DNA of 63,767 nucleotides. Source: an uncultured marine group I thaumarchaeote (GTDB lineage: Archaea; Thermoproteota; Nitrososphaeria; Nitrososphaerales; Nitrosopumilaceae). Below, piece after piece: positions 29,095 to 38,950 of this stretch (position 1 is its first letter; each line of letters opens with the position of its first letter). The notes below the pieces were generated by a model that worked only from the letters and a program-made list of their open reading frames with translations, did not search any database and was not told the origin of the DNA. The translations under genes were made by a program, and so were the position numbers. The DNA lies in contig CACFJZ010000003.1 of assembly GCA_902566725.1 (NCBI GenBank), forward strand, positions 1 through 63,767, read 5' to 3'.

Positions 29095-29493
29095 AAACAC
29101 CTTCGATTTTTTTAAAAGATTTTTTGCATTTTCATAAGTTGTTTTGTTTAACGCATTATCAAATTCTAACCAAATAAAATCTAAATGTTCATGTGATAAT
29201 GTAATTTCCGTAGTATCAGTTTTTCCAATAAAAAATATCACCTTTTTATGAATTTCTTGATTATCTGCATAAAAATAATATTCGATTTCTTCTTCAAATC
29301 CATCAATAAATTCTACGTCTGAAATTCCTGTCTCTTCTTTTGTTTCTCTTATTGCAGTTTCATGTGGTGTTTCATTTTTTTCCATTTTGCCTTTTACAAA
29401 ATCCCAATGTTTGGATGGATAATTCAATAAAAGAAATTTTCTTTTATCGATATCATTAAACAAGATTATTCCTGCTGAAACTTCTTCTTTCAT
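29071..29493 (-). CDS. NUDIX hydrolase
   Basis: Nudix box GKMEKNETPHETAIRETKEETGI. Confidence 0.94.
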   Translation of the reverse strand: MKEEVSAGIILFNDIDKRKFLLLNYPSKHWDFVKGKMEKNETPHETAIRETKEETGISDVEFIDGFEEEIEYYFYADNQEIHKKVIFFIGKTDTTEITLSHEHLDFIWLEFDNALNKTTYENAKNLLKKSKVFLDKRITN

Positions 29494-30191
29494 TTTCCCA
29501 CTCGTCGTTTCCGCTTTTGGAATGTTCTAATTGCCCTCATTAGATCAATTTTTCTAAATTCTGGCCAGAAAATATCTAAAAATACTAATTCACTGTATGC
29601 ACTTTGCCAAAGTAAAAATCCACTCATTCTTTTTTCTCCTGATGTTCTTAAAATCATGTCTGGTGATGATTGTGGCAAATGTGATGTATACAAATTTGAT
29701 TCGATAACTTCTTTGTTAATCTCTTCAGTATCTAATTCGCCAGTCTTAATTTTGGTTCCAATTTTTTTTACTGCATCTACTAATTCATTTTGTCCTCCAT
29801 ATGCTATGGCGATGTTTAGAAAGTGATTCTCGTAATCTTTTGTTACCTCATCTAATCTTCTGAGAACATCCTTGATTGATTCTGGTAACAAATCAATTGT
29901 ACCAAGTGCTTTAACTCTCATTTTATTTTTATGTAGTCTAGGATCATTGTACAGCTTTTCTAATCTTTTGTGAATTAACTCATAAAGATAATCTAATTCC
30001 TCATTTTTCCTTTGTAAATTCTCAGCAGACAATACGTACAGTGTGATTATTTTGATATCGAACTCTTCACACCAATCCAGTAAGTTTTCTACTGCATCTG
30101 CCCCTTTGAAATGTCCTTTTTCTTGAATGGTTAGATTCCTTTTTGCCCATCTTCTATTTCCATCTAGGATTATTGCTATGTGATTAGGCAT
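29490..30191 (-). CDS. uppS: cis-Prenyltransferase (undecaprenyl diphosphate synthase family)
   Basis: HIAIILDGNRRWAKR, TLYVLSAENLQR, DMILRTSGEKRMSGFLLWQSAYSELVF. Confidence 0.94.
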   Translation of the reverse strand: MPNHIAIILDGNRRWAKRNLTIQEKGHFKGADAVENLLDWCEEFDIKIITLYVLSAENLQRKNEELDYLYELIHKRLEKLYNDPRLHKNKMRVKALGTIDLLPESIKDVLRRLDEVTKDYENHFLNIAIAYGGQNELVDAVKKIGTKIKTGELDTEEINKEVIESNLYTSHLPQSSPDMILRTSGEKRMSGFLLWQSAYSELVFLDIFWPEFRKIDLMRAIRTFQKRKRRVGK

Positions 30192-30268
30192 ATCACCTTC
30201 TAGAATTTCATTTTCTAGTCTTTTTGAATAAATTGAATAAAATCCTGAAAGATAAAGTGCTGCGTCTT

Positions 30269-31408
30269 TTATTCCGTTAATAATTTGCCACCTCGTTTCC
30301 TGTATCTACGGAAAAGTAGTGTGGCTGATATCAGTGTTATTGCTGCTCCTGCTAACAATGGTGGTATTAATGTGAATGAACTCTCATTAGTGGTTAGGAT
30401 ATTTGCAAATTGTGCAACAGTTGGATAAATCGCAGCTAATACAATTATTCTTAAAACATCACTGATGTGTTTTAATTTTCTATTCAACCAATTACTGATC
30501 AAAATTCCAGCTGAGATTGTTCCAAGTCCCATCCATAAGAAAGGGAACAAACCTTGAAGGAATTGTCCTAATACTATCTGGTTTGATATTAATTGTCCCA
30601 AGTCCATTTCTGTTTCAAATAATTGAGGATCAACATTTGTAACACCTGCAGGAATTGATGCAAGAATAAGTACTATCCCTGTAATTAGTGCAAAAATTCT
30701 AATAAATCCTGTCGGCGTTGCTTTTGTCCAACTAGACCATGATTTGTCAATATCAAAAGCACGTATAAGAAATGCACCTCCTAAGATACTAACTAAAACT
30801 GCAAAAATTTCTGCAGTATATCCTACAACTGTTCCTATACCTCCAATTAATAATAAAATTCCTGGAACTCCCAAAAAGAATTTTGAATAAGTTTTATCAT
30901 ATACAACCATCTTCAAAAATTTACCGAATACTGCATAGGAATGTTCTATCGTTCTACTTACTTGCATGACGACTCTTTGAACAGATACAACTGGAATGAC
31001 ATTTTGAATAACTGGAATTACCATCTCATCGTCTTCACCATCAGAAACTATGACTGCCCCATTTGCTGAAAATTTATGTAATATTGATTTTATTTCATTA
31101 ACAATTTTTTCATCTGCCTGTACTCCTCTTTTTTCAACTCCTGTAACTACGGCAACCTCTACATTGTATCCCTTACTTACTAAATCCTCATAGGTCTTTA
31201 CAGCAAAAAATATGGCATTTGAATCTGCATCTTCAGGATCCTCTAATGCAAGTCTTTGTGCTGCATTAATACATGAATCTCTACCTACTACTGGAGTGGT
31301 AATTCCTGTTTTTCTACCCACATCATCATCTCTATCTACACATATTACCAGTAATTTTGAAACTGTAGTTGACTCTATATCTCTCTCAAGTTTCTTATTC
31401 TCGGACAT
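30269..31408 (-). CDS. DUF373-family membrane protein
   Basis: LLVICVDRDDDVGRKTGITTPVVGRD and downstream TM segments fit DUF373 proteins. Confidence 0.85.
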   Translation of the reverse strand: MSENKKLERDIESTTVSKLLVICVDRDDDVGRKTGITTPVVGRDSCINAAQRLALEDPEDADSNAIFFAVKTYEDLVSKGYNVEVAVVTGVEKRGVQADEKIVNEIKSILHKFSANGAVIVSDGEDDEMVIPVIQNVIPVVSVQRVVMQVSRTIEHSYAVFGKFLKMVVYDKTYSKFFLGVPGILLLIGGIGTVVGYTAEIFAVLVSILGGAFLIRAFDIDKSWSSWTKATPTGFIRIFALITGIVLILASIPAGVTNVDPQLFETEMDLGQLISNQIVLGQFLQGLFPFLWMGLGTISAGILISNWLNRKLKHISDVLRIIVLAAIYPTVAQFANILTTNESSFTLIPPLLAGAAITLISATLLFRRYRKRGGKLLTE

Positions 31409-31478
31409 TATGAGTAATAATTACAAAATTACCTTTTAATGATTTCCAACTATTTAGCATAGTATTACTTGTATTTAC

Positions 31479-31982
31479 TCATGGTTTTGCAGATTCAGCT
31501 AATTGTTTAAACTGAATGTATTCATTTTTGTATTTTTCCATATTTTCTAAAATCTCATTTTTTTTCTGCAATTCTTCTACTTCTTCTGTAATGTATGTTG
31601 AAAATACCATTGACTCTCTGATGTATGCTCCAAATGATTTGAGTGATGCAATTCGATTAACATATGCTTCCTGCCATTCTTCTGGTGCATCACTATATGC
31701 TAATTCCATTAACAATGCATTATTTTGTGATGAACCTGTCTCTGCAATTCTCTCATATTCCTCAACAGTAATTTCATTATTCAGAAATTTCTCAAATGAA
31801 TTTTCAATTGAGTTGTATACTATTTTGTGTCTTTCAACGATTCCTGCATCATGATTTTCAAAATCGGTTACTACAATTGTCATTTCATTATTAGTTGGGT
31901 TTCCAAACCACACCATAAAACTTCCAATAGTTATGGCTACCAAAATTACAACTGTGATTACAACGCCCTTCTTCGAACCCAT
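31479..31982 (-). CDS. Hypothetical membrane-anchored protein
   Basis: N-terminal TM GVVITVVILVAITIGSFMVWF then soluble helical region. Confidence 0.65.
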   Translation of the reverse strand: MGSKKGVVITVVILVAITIGSFMVWFGNPTNNEMTIVVTDFENHDAGIVERHKIVYNSIENSFEKFLNNEITVEEYERIAETGSSQNNALLMELAYSDAPEEWQEAYVNRIASLKSFGAYIRESMVFSTYITEEVEELQKKNEILENMEKYKNEYIQFKQLAESAKP

Positions 31983-32042
31983 GATTTTATGAGAATCTTG
32001 ATCATTATAATACTGATCTATAATGTCAAAAATCTAATCATT

Positions 32043-32072
32043 TTTAATCAAAAACTTACATTTTTGATTAAA
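32043..32072. repeat. Perfect 12-bp inverted repeat
   Basis: TTTAATCAAAAA-cttaca-TTTTTGATTAAA. Confidence 0.8.
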
Positions 32073-32182
32073 TTATGGTTCAACTTTGATTTACTTTATA
32101 AAAAAACCCCTCACACGTTAGCGTAAAGTGAAATAATATTCACATTCTCTTTTCAAATAGAAGATTGTTTTGAATTTGGTAT

Positions 32183-32326
32183 ATGACTGAAGCATATTGT
32201 GTAAAATGCAGAAAGAAAGTAGAAATTAAAGACCCAGAAGAGACTACATTGAAAAATGGACGTCCAGCTGTAAAAGGCGTCTGTGGCGAATGTGGAACTA
32301 AAGTTTTCCGAATAGGCAAACCTTAG
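32183..32326 (+). CDS. DUF5679-like zinc-ribbon microprotein (47 aa)
   Basis: MTEAYCVKCRKKVEIKDPEETTLKNGRPAVKGVCGECGTKVFRIGKP; below ORF-track cutoff; opposite to spurious ORF 32153-32356. Confidence 0.88.
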   Translation: MTEAYCVKCRKKVEIKDPEETTLKNGRPAVKGVCGECGTKVFRIGKP

Positions 32327-32382
32327 ACGCCCTTTCCTTTTTCTAACTAAACCCATATAGGGGAATTGAACAACTGTTAGTT

Positions 32383-32802
32383 ATGACAAAAGCTGATTAT
32401 GAGAAATTATTAAAAAGAATAGAAAAAAACATCTCTAACACTTCTTCTACTGGAAAACGTTTTGAGTTACCTCCTATCGATATCACTTGGGAAGGAAAAA
32501 AAACAATCCTTAGAAATTTTGCAGATTTCCCAAAAGCACTTCGAAGAGATCCAAATCTAATTTTACAATATTTGTCAAAAGAATTTGCAGTTCCTGCTGA
32601 TCGTGTTGGTGATAAAGCCGTATTTGTCGGAAAACGTGATCCTGATGATTTTTCTAGATTATTTGGAATATATCTAAAAGACTATGTTGAATGTCCAACA
32701 TGCCAGAGTCCCGACACAAAAGTAGAAAAGCAAAATAGAATATCATTTCTAATTTGTGAAGCATGTGGTGCAAAATCCACAATTAAGGGTAAATATGCAT
32801 AA
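32383..32802 (+). CDS. Translation initiation factor aIF2 subunit beta
   Basis: ILQYLSKEFAVPADRVGD...YVECPTCQSPDTKVEKQNRISFLICEACGAKS zinc ribbon. Confidence 0.94.
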   Translation: MTKADYEKLLKRIEKNISNTSSTGKRFELPPIDITWEGKKTILRNFADFPKALRRDPNLILQYLSKEFAVPADRVGDKAVFVGKRDPDDFSRLFGIYLKDYVECPTCQSPDTKVEKQNRISFLICEACGAKSTIKGKYA

Positions 32803-33098
32803 TGCTCTATTCTACAAAAGTTATTAGTGCCAGTGGAAACTTGATGCTAAACATATGTGATCCTGAACTTATTAACAAAACAGTTCATGATGGAAATACG
32901 AAAATCAAAATAAATCCAAATTATTATGCTGAACGAGATGTTGATGAACATGAAGCAAAAAATTTGTTAGAAAAATGTACTTCGATAAATATGGTTGGCG
33001 AAAAAACAATTTCTTTAGCAACAAGTTTGGGTATTGGTTCAGAAAAAAGTATTAGACGAATAGAAGGGATACCTTTTCTAATTGTCTTTAAAATGTAG
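32802..33098 (+). CDS. DUF424-like protein
   Basis: LMLNICDPELINKTVHDGNTKIKINPNYYAER...LEKCTSINMVGEKTISLA resembles archaeal DUF424 next to aIF2 beta. Confidence 0.75.
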   Translation: MLYSTKVISASGNLMLNICDPELINKTVHDGNTKIKINPNYYAERDVDEHEAKNLLEKCTSINMVGEKTISLATSLGIGSEKSIRRIEGIPFLIVFKM

Positions 33099-33134
33099 CA
33101 TCACAACTATATACGACACTCACACATAATTTTC

Positions 33135-33446
33135 ATGGGAAAACGTAAAGTACTCAATGAGAGCGCATTAAAAGAAATACGTTTAGCTGAAGAAGGCGAA
33201 ATGTATGGTCGAGTAATCAAACTATTAGGAAGTGATCAGGTACTTGTCAAATGTACTGATGACATTACTCGAAGAGGAAGAATTCGTGGAAAATTAAAAC
33301 GAAGAATTTGGATTAGAGATAACGATGTAGTTGTCATTGCACCTTGGGATTTTAAAGAAACTGAACGTGGAGATATTGTCTGGAGATTTACCCTACCTCA
33401 AGTTGATTGGCTAAAAGATAACGATCATATTCCGAAAGACTTTTGA
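33135..33446 (+). CDS. Translation initiation factor aIF1A
   Basis: S1-like OB fold: MYGRVIKLLGSDQVLVKCTDDITRRGRIRGKLKRRIWIRDNDVVVIAPWDF. Confidence 0.95.
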   Translation: MGKRKVLNESALKEIRLAEEGEMYGRVIKLLGSDQVLVKCTDDITRRGRIRGKLKRRIWIRDNDVVVIAPWDFKETERGDIVWRFTLPQVDWLKDNDHIPKDF

Positions 33447-33485
33447 TCTGAGAAATGATTTTCTATTTGTAGACTGATATAAGAT

Positions 33486-34265
33486 ATGTCTGATAATTCT
33501 GAAAAAAAAATTGAATTAAAAATAAAATCTAAACTTGAACAAAAGAAAAGAAAGAAAACTCTTGATGATGGATTTAAAAAAAATAAAGTAATTAATGAAG
33601 TATTAGATAAGATTACAATTCTACAACTACATGATCTGATAAATTCAAAAATAATTTCATATGTGAATGGAGTTGTTAAGGCAGGAAAAGAATCGGTTGT
33701 TTTTTGGGCAAAAGATTTTGATGATAATGACTTGGCATTGAAAATTTATCTTGTAACAACATCTAATTTTAAACGACGTAGCCAATATGTTATGGGTGAT
33801 CCTAGATTCACTAGTGTAAAAAAAGGTACCAAAAACATAGTATATCTTTGGGCAAGAAAAGAATTCCAAAATATCTCAAAGTGTTATGATTGTGGAATAT
33901 CTGTGGTGAAACCAAGACATGTATCAAAAAATATTTTGATAATGGATTTTGAGGGAATTGATGGAAAACCTGAACAGACATTATTAGAATCTGAAATCGA
34001 CGAAAGCGATTATAACCAATCCATATCATTAATCACGGATTTGTACCAAAAGGCAAAATTAGTTCATGGTGATTTCTCTGAATATAATATTTTTAAAACT
34101 AAAAATGGGTTGAAAGTGTTTGATTTGGGATCTGCAGTTGATACAACCCATCCCAATACAATGGATTTTTTGAAAAGAGACATTAATAACATAACCAACT
34201 TCTTTGTAAAACGAGGACTAACAGTAGAAAATCCTGCTGATATCCTTGAAAGGATAATAAAATGA
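33486..34265 (+). CDS. RIO1-family serine protein kinase
   Basis: VVKAGKESVVFWA, ALKIYLVTTSNFKRR, LVHGDFSEYNIF, VFDLGSAVDTTHPN. Confidence 0.94.
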   Translation: MSDNSEKKIELKIKSKLEQKKRKKTLDDGFKKNKVINEVLDKITILQLHDLINSKIISYVNGVVKAGKESVVFWAKDFDDNDLALKIYLVTTSNFKRRSQYVMGDPRFTSVKKGTKNIVYLWARKEFQNISKCYDCGISVVKPRHVSKNILIMDFEGIDGKPEQTLLESEIDESDYNQSISLITDLYQKAKLVHGDFSEYNIFKTKNGLKVFDLGSAVDTTHPNTMDFLKRDINNITNFFVKRGLTVENPADILERIIK

Positions 34266-34831
34266 GCTTTGAAAAACTAGTTAGAATTCCAGTAGACCGA
34301 ATTGGTGTTATAATAGGTAAATCTGGAAAAACCAAACATCAAATTGAAAAAAAATGTAATGTTAATTTGAATATTGATAGTGAAACTGGTGAAGTAATAA
34401 TTACTAGTGACAAAATTGATGGAAATATCAGTCCATTCAAGGCAGTTGAAATTGTTTCTGCAATGGGACGTGGATTTTCTCCTGAAAACTCATTACGATT
34501 ATTACGTGGCGAAAATAGTTTACACATTATTGACCTACGTGAGTTTGGTGGAAAATCTCCTGATCAAATTGAACGAATTAAAGGAAGAATTATTGGTGAA
34601 AATGGAGCTGCACGACAGAACATGGAAAGTTTAACGGGAGCAACAATTTCTGTTTATGGTAGAACTGTTGGGATTATTGGTGAACCAAATCAATTACGTT
34701 TAGCAGTTGATGCAATCTCCTCATTATGTAGTGGCAGCATGCATGGTCCTGTTTATAATAAATTAGAAGCTGCACGAAGAAAAGAAAAGGCTGAAAAAGC
34801 TTTGTTATGGGAAAATCAAGATGTCTTCTAA
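34262..34831 (+). CDS. KH-domain pre-rRNA processing protein (Dim2/Pno1-like)
   Basis: RIPVDRIGVIIGKSGKTKHQIEKKCNV...KGRIIGENGAARQNMESLTGATISVYG. Confidence 0.93.
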   Translation: MSFEKLVRIPVDRIGVIIGKSGKTKHQIEKKCNVNLNIDSETGEVIITSDKIDGNISPFKAVEIVSAMGRGFSPENSLRLLRGENSLHIIDLREFGGKSPDQIERIKGRIIGENGAARQNMESLTGATISVYGRTVGIIGEPNQLRLAVDAISSLCSGSMHGPVYNKLEAARRKEKAEKALLWENQDVF

Positions 34832-36689
34832 AGAAAATTTTAATCAAATCTCTCCTAGTGAGTTTTTCTATCGTAATCGTGATCTTGCTGGTTTTAGTAA
34901 TCCAACTCGCTCATTATACACTGCTGTTCGTGAATTTGTTGAAAACTCTTTAGATGCATGTGACCACAGTGGAATCTTACCAAACATTCACATGACAATC
35001 AAGGCAGTAGATCCTGAAAAACCTGACCCAAAACCCTACATCTTAACTGTAAAGGATAATGGACCTGGAATACCTGCAAAACATGTTCCTTTGGCATTTG
35101 GAACTGTGTTATATGGTTCGAAATTTGGCTTAAAACAAGCACGTGGAATGTTTGGTTTAGGTGCAACTATGGCTATTCTTTATGGACAAATTACCACAAA
35201 CAAACCTGTTAAAGTAAAAAGTAATGCAGATGGAAAAACTCGTTTTGATTTTGAAATGAAACTTGATATTCAAAAAAACAAACCCGTCATAATGAAAAAA
35301 CAAGAAACTTCTAGCTCTGAACAGGGACTGAGTGTCAGCATAGTTTTAGAGGGTGATTATGCAAAAGCTGGAACTAAAATACGTGATTATGTTTATCAAA
35401 CCTCTCTGATTACTCCATATGCAACAATATCTTTTGATGATCCAAAAGGTGAAAAATTCCATCATAAAGCAATCATTCGTTCGATGCCTCCTGCTCCTAC
35501 TGTTATTGCACCTCATCCATATGGAATTGATGTTGAAACAATTCGTCGAATGCTTGTTGATACACACTATCAAATTCCAAACGTTGATGATAAAATGATT
35601 GAAAAAGTTAGAAAGGAATTAGGAATGTCAAAAAGTAAATTTAGTTATAAAGATATAATGAAAAAAACTGAGAAAAAATGGAAGTCATTAACTAGACCTG
35701 TTCGTGTTGTAATAGCTTTAATGTCATTTCTTGAAGCAGATTTTGAACAACTACAAAGAATTAGAATTGAAGATGTAGATTTAAGAAATAATAAATTAGT
35801 CTATTGGGATTATAGTACATCTCAAACTCTTGCAGTAGACATGGATACTGAAAGTCCTTATTATAAACAATTAGCAAATACTGTTCAAGGCGAATCACTT
35901 ACTCACTTTTTAACAAAAAGATTTCAGAGAGTGGGTCCGACTGCTGCACTAGAATTTTGTAAATTTGCAAAGTTCAAACCTGAAACTAGAGTCGGAAATA
36001 TGACTGATCAAGAATTAGTAAAATTAAGTGATGCATTACAAACATACGAAGGATTTAGATCTCCTGATCCTACCTGTTTAGCACCGCTAGGTGATGGTCC
36101 ACTTGAAAAAGGAATAGAAAGAAGATTTGAACCTGATTTCATGGCTGTAGTTCAAAGGACTGCGTCAGCTTATTCTGGATTTCCATTTGTCATTGAAATG
36201 GGAATCGCATATGGAGGTAAAATTGAATCACGTGGCACTACTGTGTATCGATTTGCAAATAGAATTCCATTGTTATATGACGAAGGAAGTGACGTTGTAC
36301 TAAAAGTTGTTAAAGATACAGATTGGAATCGTTATAAAGTGAAAAATGATTCTGCACCATTTATCATAGTATCACATATTTGCTCAACGAGAGTGCCATA
36401 CAAAACTGTAGGAAAAGAAAATGTAGCAGACAGACCAGAAATTGAAAAAGAACTTAGATTGGCACTTCAATTCCTTTCAAGAAAACTTTCTGGATACATG
36501 TCTAAAAAAGGTCAAGCAGAAGCTGCAAAAAAACGTGCTAATTTATATTCAAAATATTTGCCACTTGTAGCACAATTTTGTACTGAGTTATCTGGAAAAA
36601 AGAAAGAACCAAACTATAAAAAATTGATTAAAGAAGAAACTGCAATGGACAATACTAGTGAAGATAAGGAGGTAGAGAAGAATGGCTAA
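34821..36689 (+). CDS. top6B: DNA topoisomerase VI subunit B
   Basis: GHKL ATPase: EFVENSLDACD, VKDNGPGIP, GMFGLGA; Top6B-like length and C-terminus. Confidence 0.96.
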   Translation: MSSKENFNQISPSEFFYRNRDLAGFSNPTRSLYTAVREFVENSLDACDHSGILPNIHMTIKAVDPEKPDPKPYILTVKDNGPGIPAKHVPLAFGTVLYGSKFGLKQARGMFGLGATMAILYGQITTNKPVKVKSNADGKTRFDFEMKLDIQKNKPVIMKKQETSSSEQGLSVSIVLEGDYAKAGTKIRDYVYQTSLITPYATISFDDPKGEKFHHKAIIRSMPPAPTVIAPHPYGIDVETIRRMLVDTHYQIPNVDDKMIEKVRKELGMSKSKFSYKDIMKKTEKKWKSLTRPVRVVIALMSFLEADFEQLQRIRIEDVDLRNNKLVYWDYSTSQTLAVDMDTESPYYKQLANTVQGESLTHFLTKRFQRVGPTAALEFCKFAKFKPETRVGNMTDQELVKLSDALQTYEGFRSPDPTCLAPLGDGPLEKGIERRFEPDFMAVVQRTASAYSGFPFVIEMGIAYGGKIESRGTTVYRFANRIPLLYDEGSDVVLKVVKDTDWNRYKVKNDSAPFIIVSHICSTRVPYKTVGKENVADRPEIEKELRLALQFLSRKLSGYMSKKGQAEAAKKRANLYSKYLPLVAQFCTELSGKKKEPNYKKLIKEETAMDNTSEDKEVEKNG

Positions 36690-37803
36690 AAAAGTAACAA
36701 AAAAGCAAACAAAAAAGGAAACAAAAAAGGAAAAAATTGATAAATCGAAAAAACTCATTCAGGCTCTTAAAAACCATGGTGCTCAAATCTATGAAGATCT
36801 TGAAAATGGTGAATTCCCAAAATTTTCAATACCAAATCGTTCTATTAGTAACATCATTTATGATAAAAAACTAAGACAGTATGTACTTGGAACTAATGCA
36901 TCTCTGAGAAGTGCAAGAAATAGTTCTCAATTACGTTCATTCACACAATTACTATGGCTTGCATTTTTTGCAAATAAATTAACTCATGAAAAAAAATCAT
37001 CCACACTCCGAGATGTCTATTATTCATCTCAAGCATTTGCCGTAGATTTTGAAGACCAACAAGAATCGGATAATATTATAGTAGACTTGGAAGCCGTATT
37101 GTCTCAACCTAGAGAAGATTTTTTTGTATTTCCTGAAGAACGAAGTAGCATTTTTGGTGATTTAACTATTGAATATACAATTCCTGGGTATGAAGGAAAA
37201 ACACAAAATCTCTCCAGTCATCCTGATGGATATGCAATTGGACCAAGTATGACTTCTGCACAGTTGACTGACACTAGTGCTGAACTTGTGATTGCTATAG
37301 AGAAAGGTGGTTTGTTTACAAGATTTGTTGAAGAACAAGTTGATAAAAAATTCAAATCTATTATAATCAATACTGGAGGACAAGCTCCTCGTTCAACAAG
37401 AACATTATTGAAACGTTTGCATGATGAACTGGGATTACCTGTTGTAATTCTTACTGATGGTGATGTGTATGGAGAACATATTGCAATGGTAATTAAATCT
37501 GGTTCTGCAAATGCTGCTCACTTAAGAGAATTGACTGTACCTGATGCAAAATGGATGGGTGTATGGGCAACAGATATTGACAAATTCAAACTTCCTACAA
37601 TTCCAATGACTGAATCTGACATCAAAAGATGTTATGATTTACTTAAAGATCCTAGATATGAAGAAGGATTGTGGAAACGAGAATTAGAAGTCTTCATAAA
37701 AATTAAAAGGAAAGCAGAACTAGAAGCATTTTCAAAGTATGGTCTTACAAACATCACTGAAAAATATTTGCCTAAAAAATTAGAAGAATCAAAAAGCTTC
37801 TGA
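36682..37803 (+). CDS. top6A: DNA topoisomerase VI subunit A (Spo11-like)
   Basis: LRDVYYSS catalytic Tyr motif, Toprim VILTDGDVYGEHI; overlaps top6B. Confidence 0.96.
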   Translation: MAKKVTKKQTKKETKKEKIDKSKKLIQALKNHGAQIYEDLENGEFPKFSIPNRSISNIIYDKKLRQYVLGTNASLRSARNSSQLRSFTQLLWLAFFANKLTHEKKSSTLRDVYYSSQAFAVDFEDQQESDNIIVDLEAVLSQPREDFFVFPEERSSIFGDLTIEYTIPGYEGKTQNLSSHPDGYAIGPSMTSAQLTDTSAELVIAIEKGGLFTRFVEEQVDKKFKSIIINTGGQAPRSTRTLLKRLHDELGLPVVILTDGDVYGEHIAMVIKSGSANAAHLRELTVPDAKWMGVWATDIDKFKLPTIPMTESDIKRCYDLLKDPRYEEGLWKRELEVFIKIKRKAELEAFSKYGLTNITEKYLPKKLEESKSF

Positions 37804-38262
37804 TGTTCTAATTCTTAATGTTAGAACGCCATTTCTGTATTTGAAATCTGCAATCTCCATTGAATTTGGCCCTTCAATTTGTACTTCTTTTGAAAATCCT
37901 TGTGAGCCTCTTATGTACAAAACACTGTCGATTAGTCTAACTGCAATTTTATCTTCTGGACCTGGAACTTCTGCAACAAAAACTGTTTCATTGTCTCCCT
38001 TAATCAAATCATACACCCAATTCTTTGATTCTTGTTCTCTTGCTTGGAATTTTGGCTTCTGTGTTAGAACCATTTTCTTAATTGCTCTAGTCCAGTAAAC
38101 TATTGTAACTAATGCAATTCCAATTAATATGAAACTTACAAATCCATTGTCTGCACGTAATGACATTGCATAGACTAAACCAAAGAAAATTAACAAAATT
38201 ATAGGTATTACATAATTTAGAGATTTTTCAGTTGGTTGGGTAGCATTTGCATATTTACTCAA
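37789..38262 (-). CDS. Membrane protein with C-terminal Hsp20/CS-like beta domain
   Basis: Two TMs then VFVAEVPGPEDKIAVRLIDSVLYIRGSQGFSKEVQIEG...FKYRNGVLTLRIR (Hsp20-like strand pattern). Confidence 0.6.
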   Translation of the reverse strand: MSKYANATQPTEKSLNYVIPIILLIFFGLVYAMSLRADNGFVSFILIGIALVTIVYWTRAIKKMVLTQKPKFQAREQESKNWVYDLIKGDNETVFVAEVPGPEDKIAVRLIDSVLYIRGSQGFSKEVQIEGPNSMEIADFKYRNGVLTLRIRTSEAF

Positions 38263-38330
38263 TACACAAAAATCTGTTTTACCAAATATAAAGCATCTTT
38301 GGTTTTTATAGGTAGAATTCCTATCTGAAA

Positions 38331-38573
38331 ATGTTGGCTGAACATCCTGTAAAAAAACTAACCATGACAGACATTGCTGCTAAAGGTTCCTTGATTGCTA
38401 TACTCATATCCGTTCCAACATTAGTTGTATTTTTTGCGATTTGGACAATATCTGATGATCTCATTTATGGTGCAGTGGGAGGTTTGATAACTAATTTCAT
38501 CACACTTGGAATATCCTTCAAAATAGTTAGTAAGAAATTTACCAAAAAACCAAAAGATGACTTTGAATTATAG
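38331..38573 (+). CDS. Small membrane protein
   Basis: 80 aa, two hydrophobic segments. Confidence 0.6.
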   Translation: MLAEHPVKKLTMTDIAAKGSLIAILISVPTLVVFFAIWTISDDLIYGAVGGLITNFITLGISFKIVSKKFTKKPKDDFEL

Positions 38574-38581
38574 TAAATACA

Positions 38582-38950
38582 ATGAAACTCTCAGAAATCA
38601 CTCAAACTCTTGTATCAGAAATAAAATTAACTGAAATTCAGGCAAAGATCTTCTTACATGTAGTTCTTCATGGTCAAATGAAATCCTCCGAAATTTCAGA
38701 TAAGCTAAATATTTCTCTTGATGATGCTATAGTAAACTGCAAAAAACTTGTAGAATTAGGAGGTTTTATCGACATGCCAAATGATGAATTTGAAGCTATG
38801 CATCCTAGATTTACAGCTGTGAATATGTATAGAAAAATGTGTGAAAGAGAACAAAAAGAATTCAAGAAAAATCTTGAAATTGATAATATTGGAGTTGCAC
38901 TAGAGGTATCCTATGATGATGCAAGGACTAAATATAACAAAAAAATTTGA
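38582..38950 (+). CDS. HTH (TrmB/MarR-like) regulator
   Basis: LTEIQAKIFLHVVLHGQMKSSEISDKLNISLDDAIVNCKKLVELGGFID. Confidence 0.65.
   Translation: MKLSEITQTLVSEIKLTEIQAKIFLHVVLHGQMKSSEISDKLNISLDDAIVNCKKLVELGGFIDMPNDEFEAMHPRFTAVNMYRKMCEREQKEFKKNLEIDNIGVALEVSYDDARTKYNKKI

Noticed and set aside
32153-32356. 67-aa minus-strand ORF
   Set aside because: Antisense to the DUF5679-like gene 32183-32326, which has clear CxxC motifs; the minus ORF has low-complexity aromatic composition typical of antisense frames.
34821-37803. Possible viral or conjugative origin for Topo VI genes
   Set aside because: Topo VI subunits adjacent to aIF1A/RIO/KH genes are ordinary archaeal chromosomal content.
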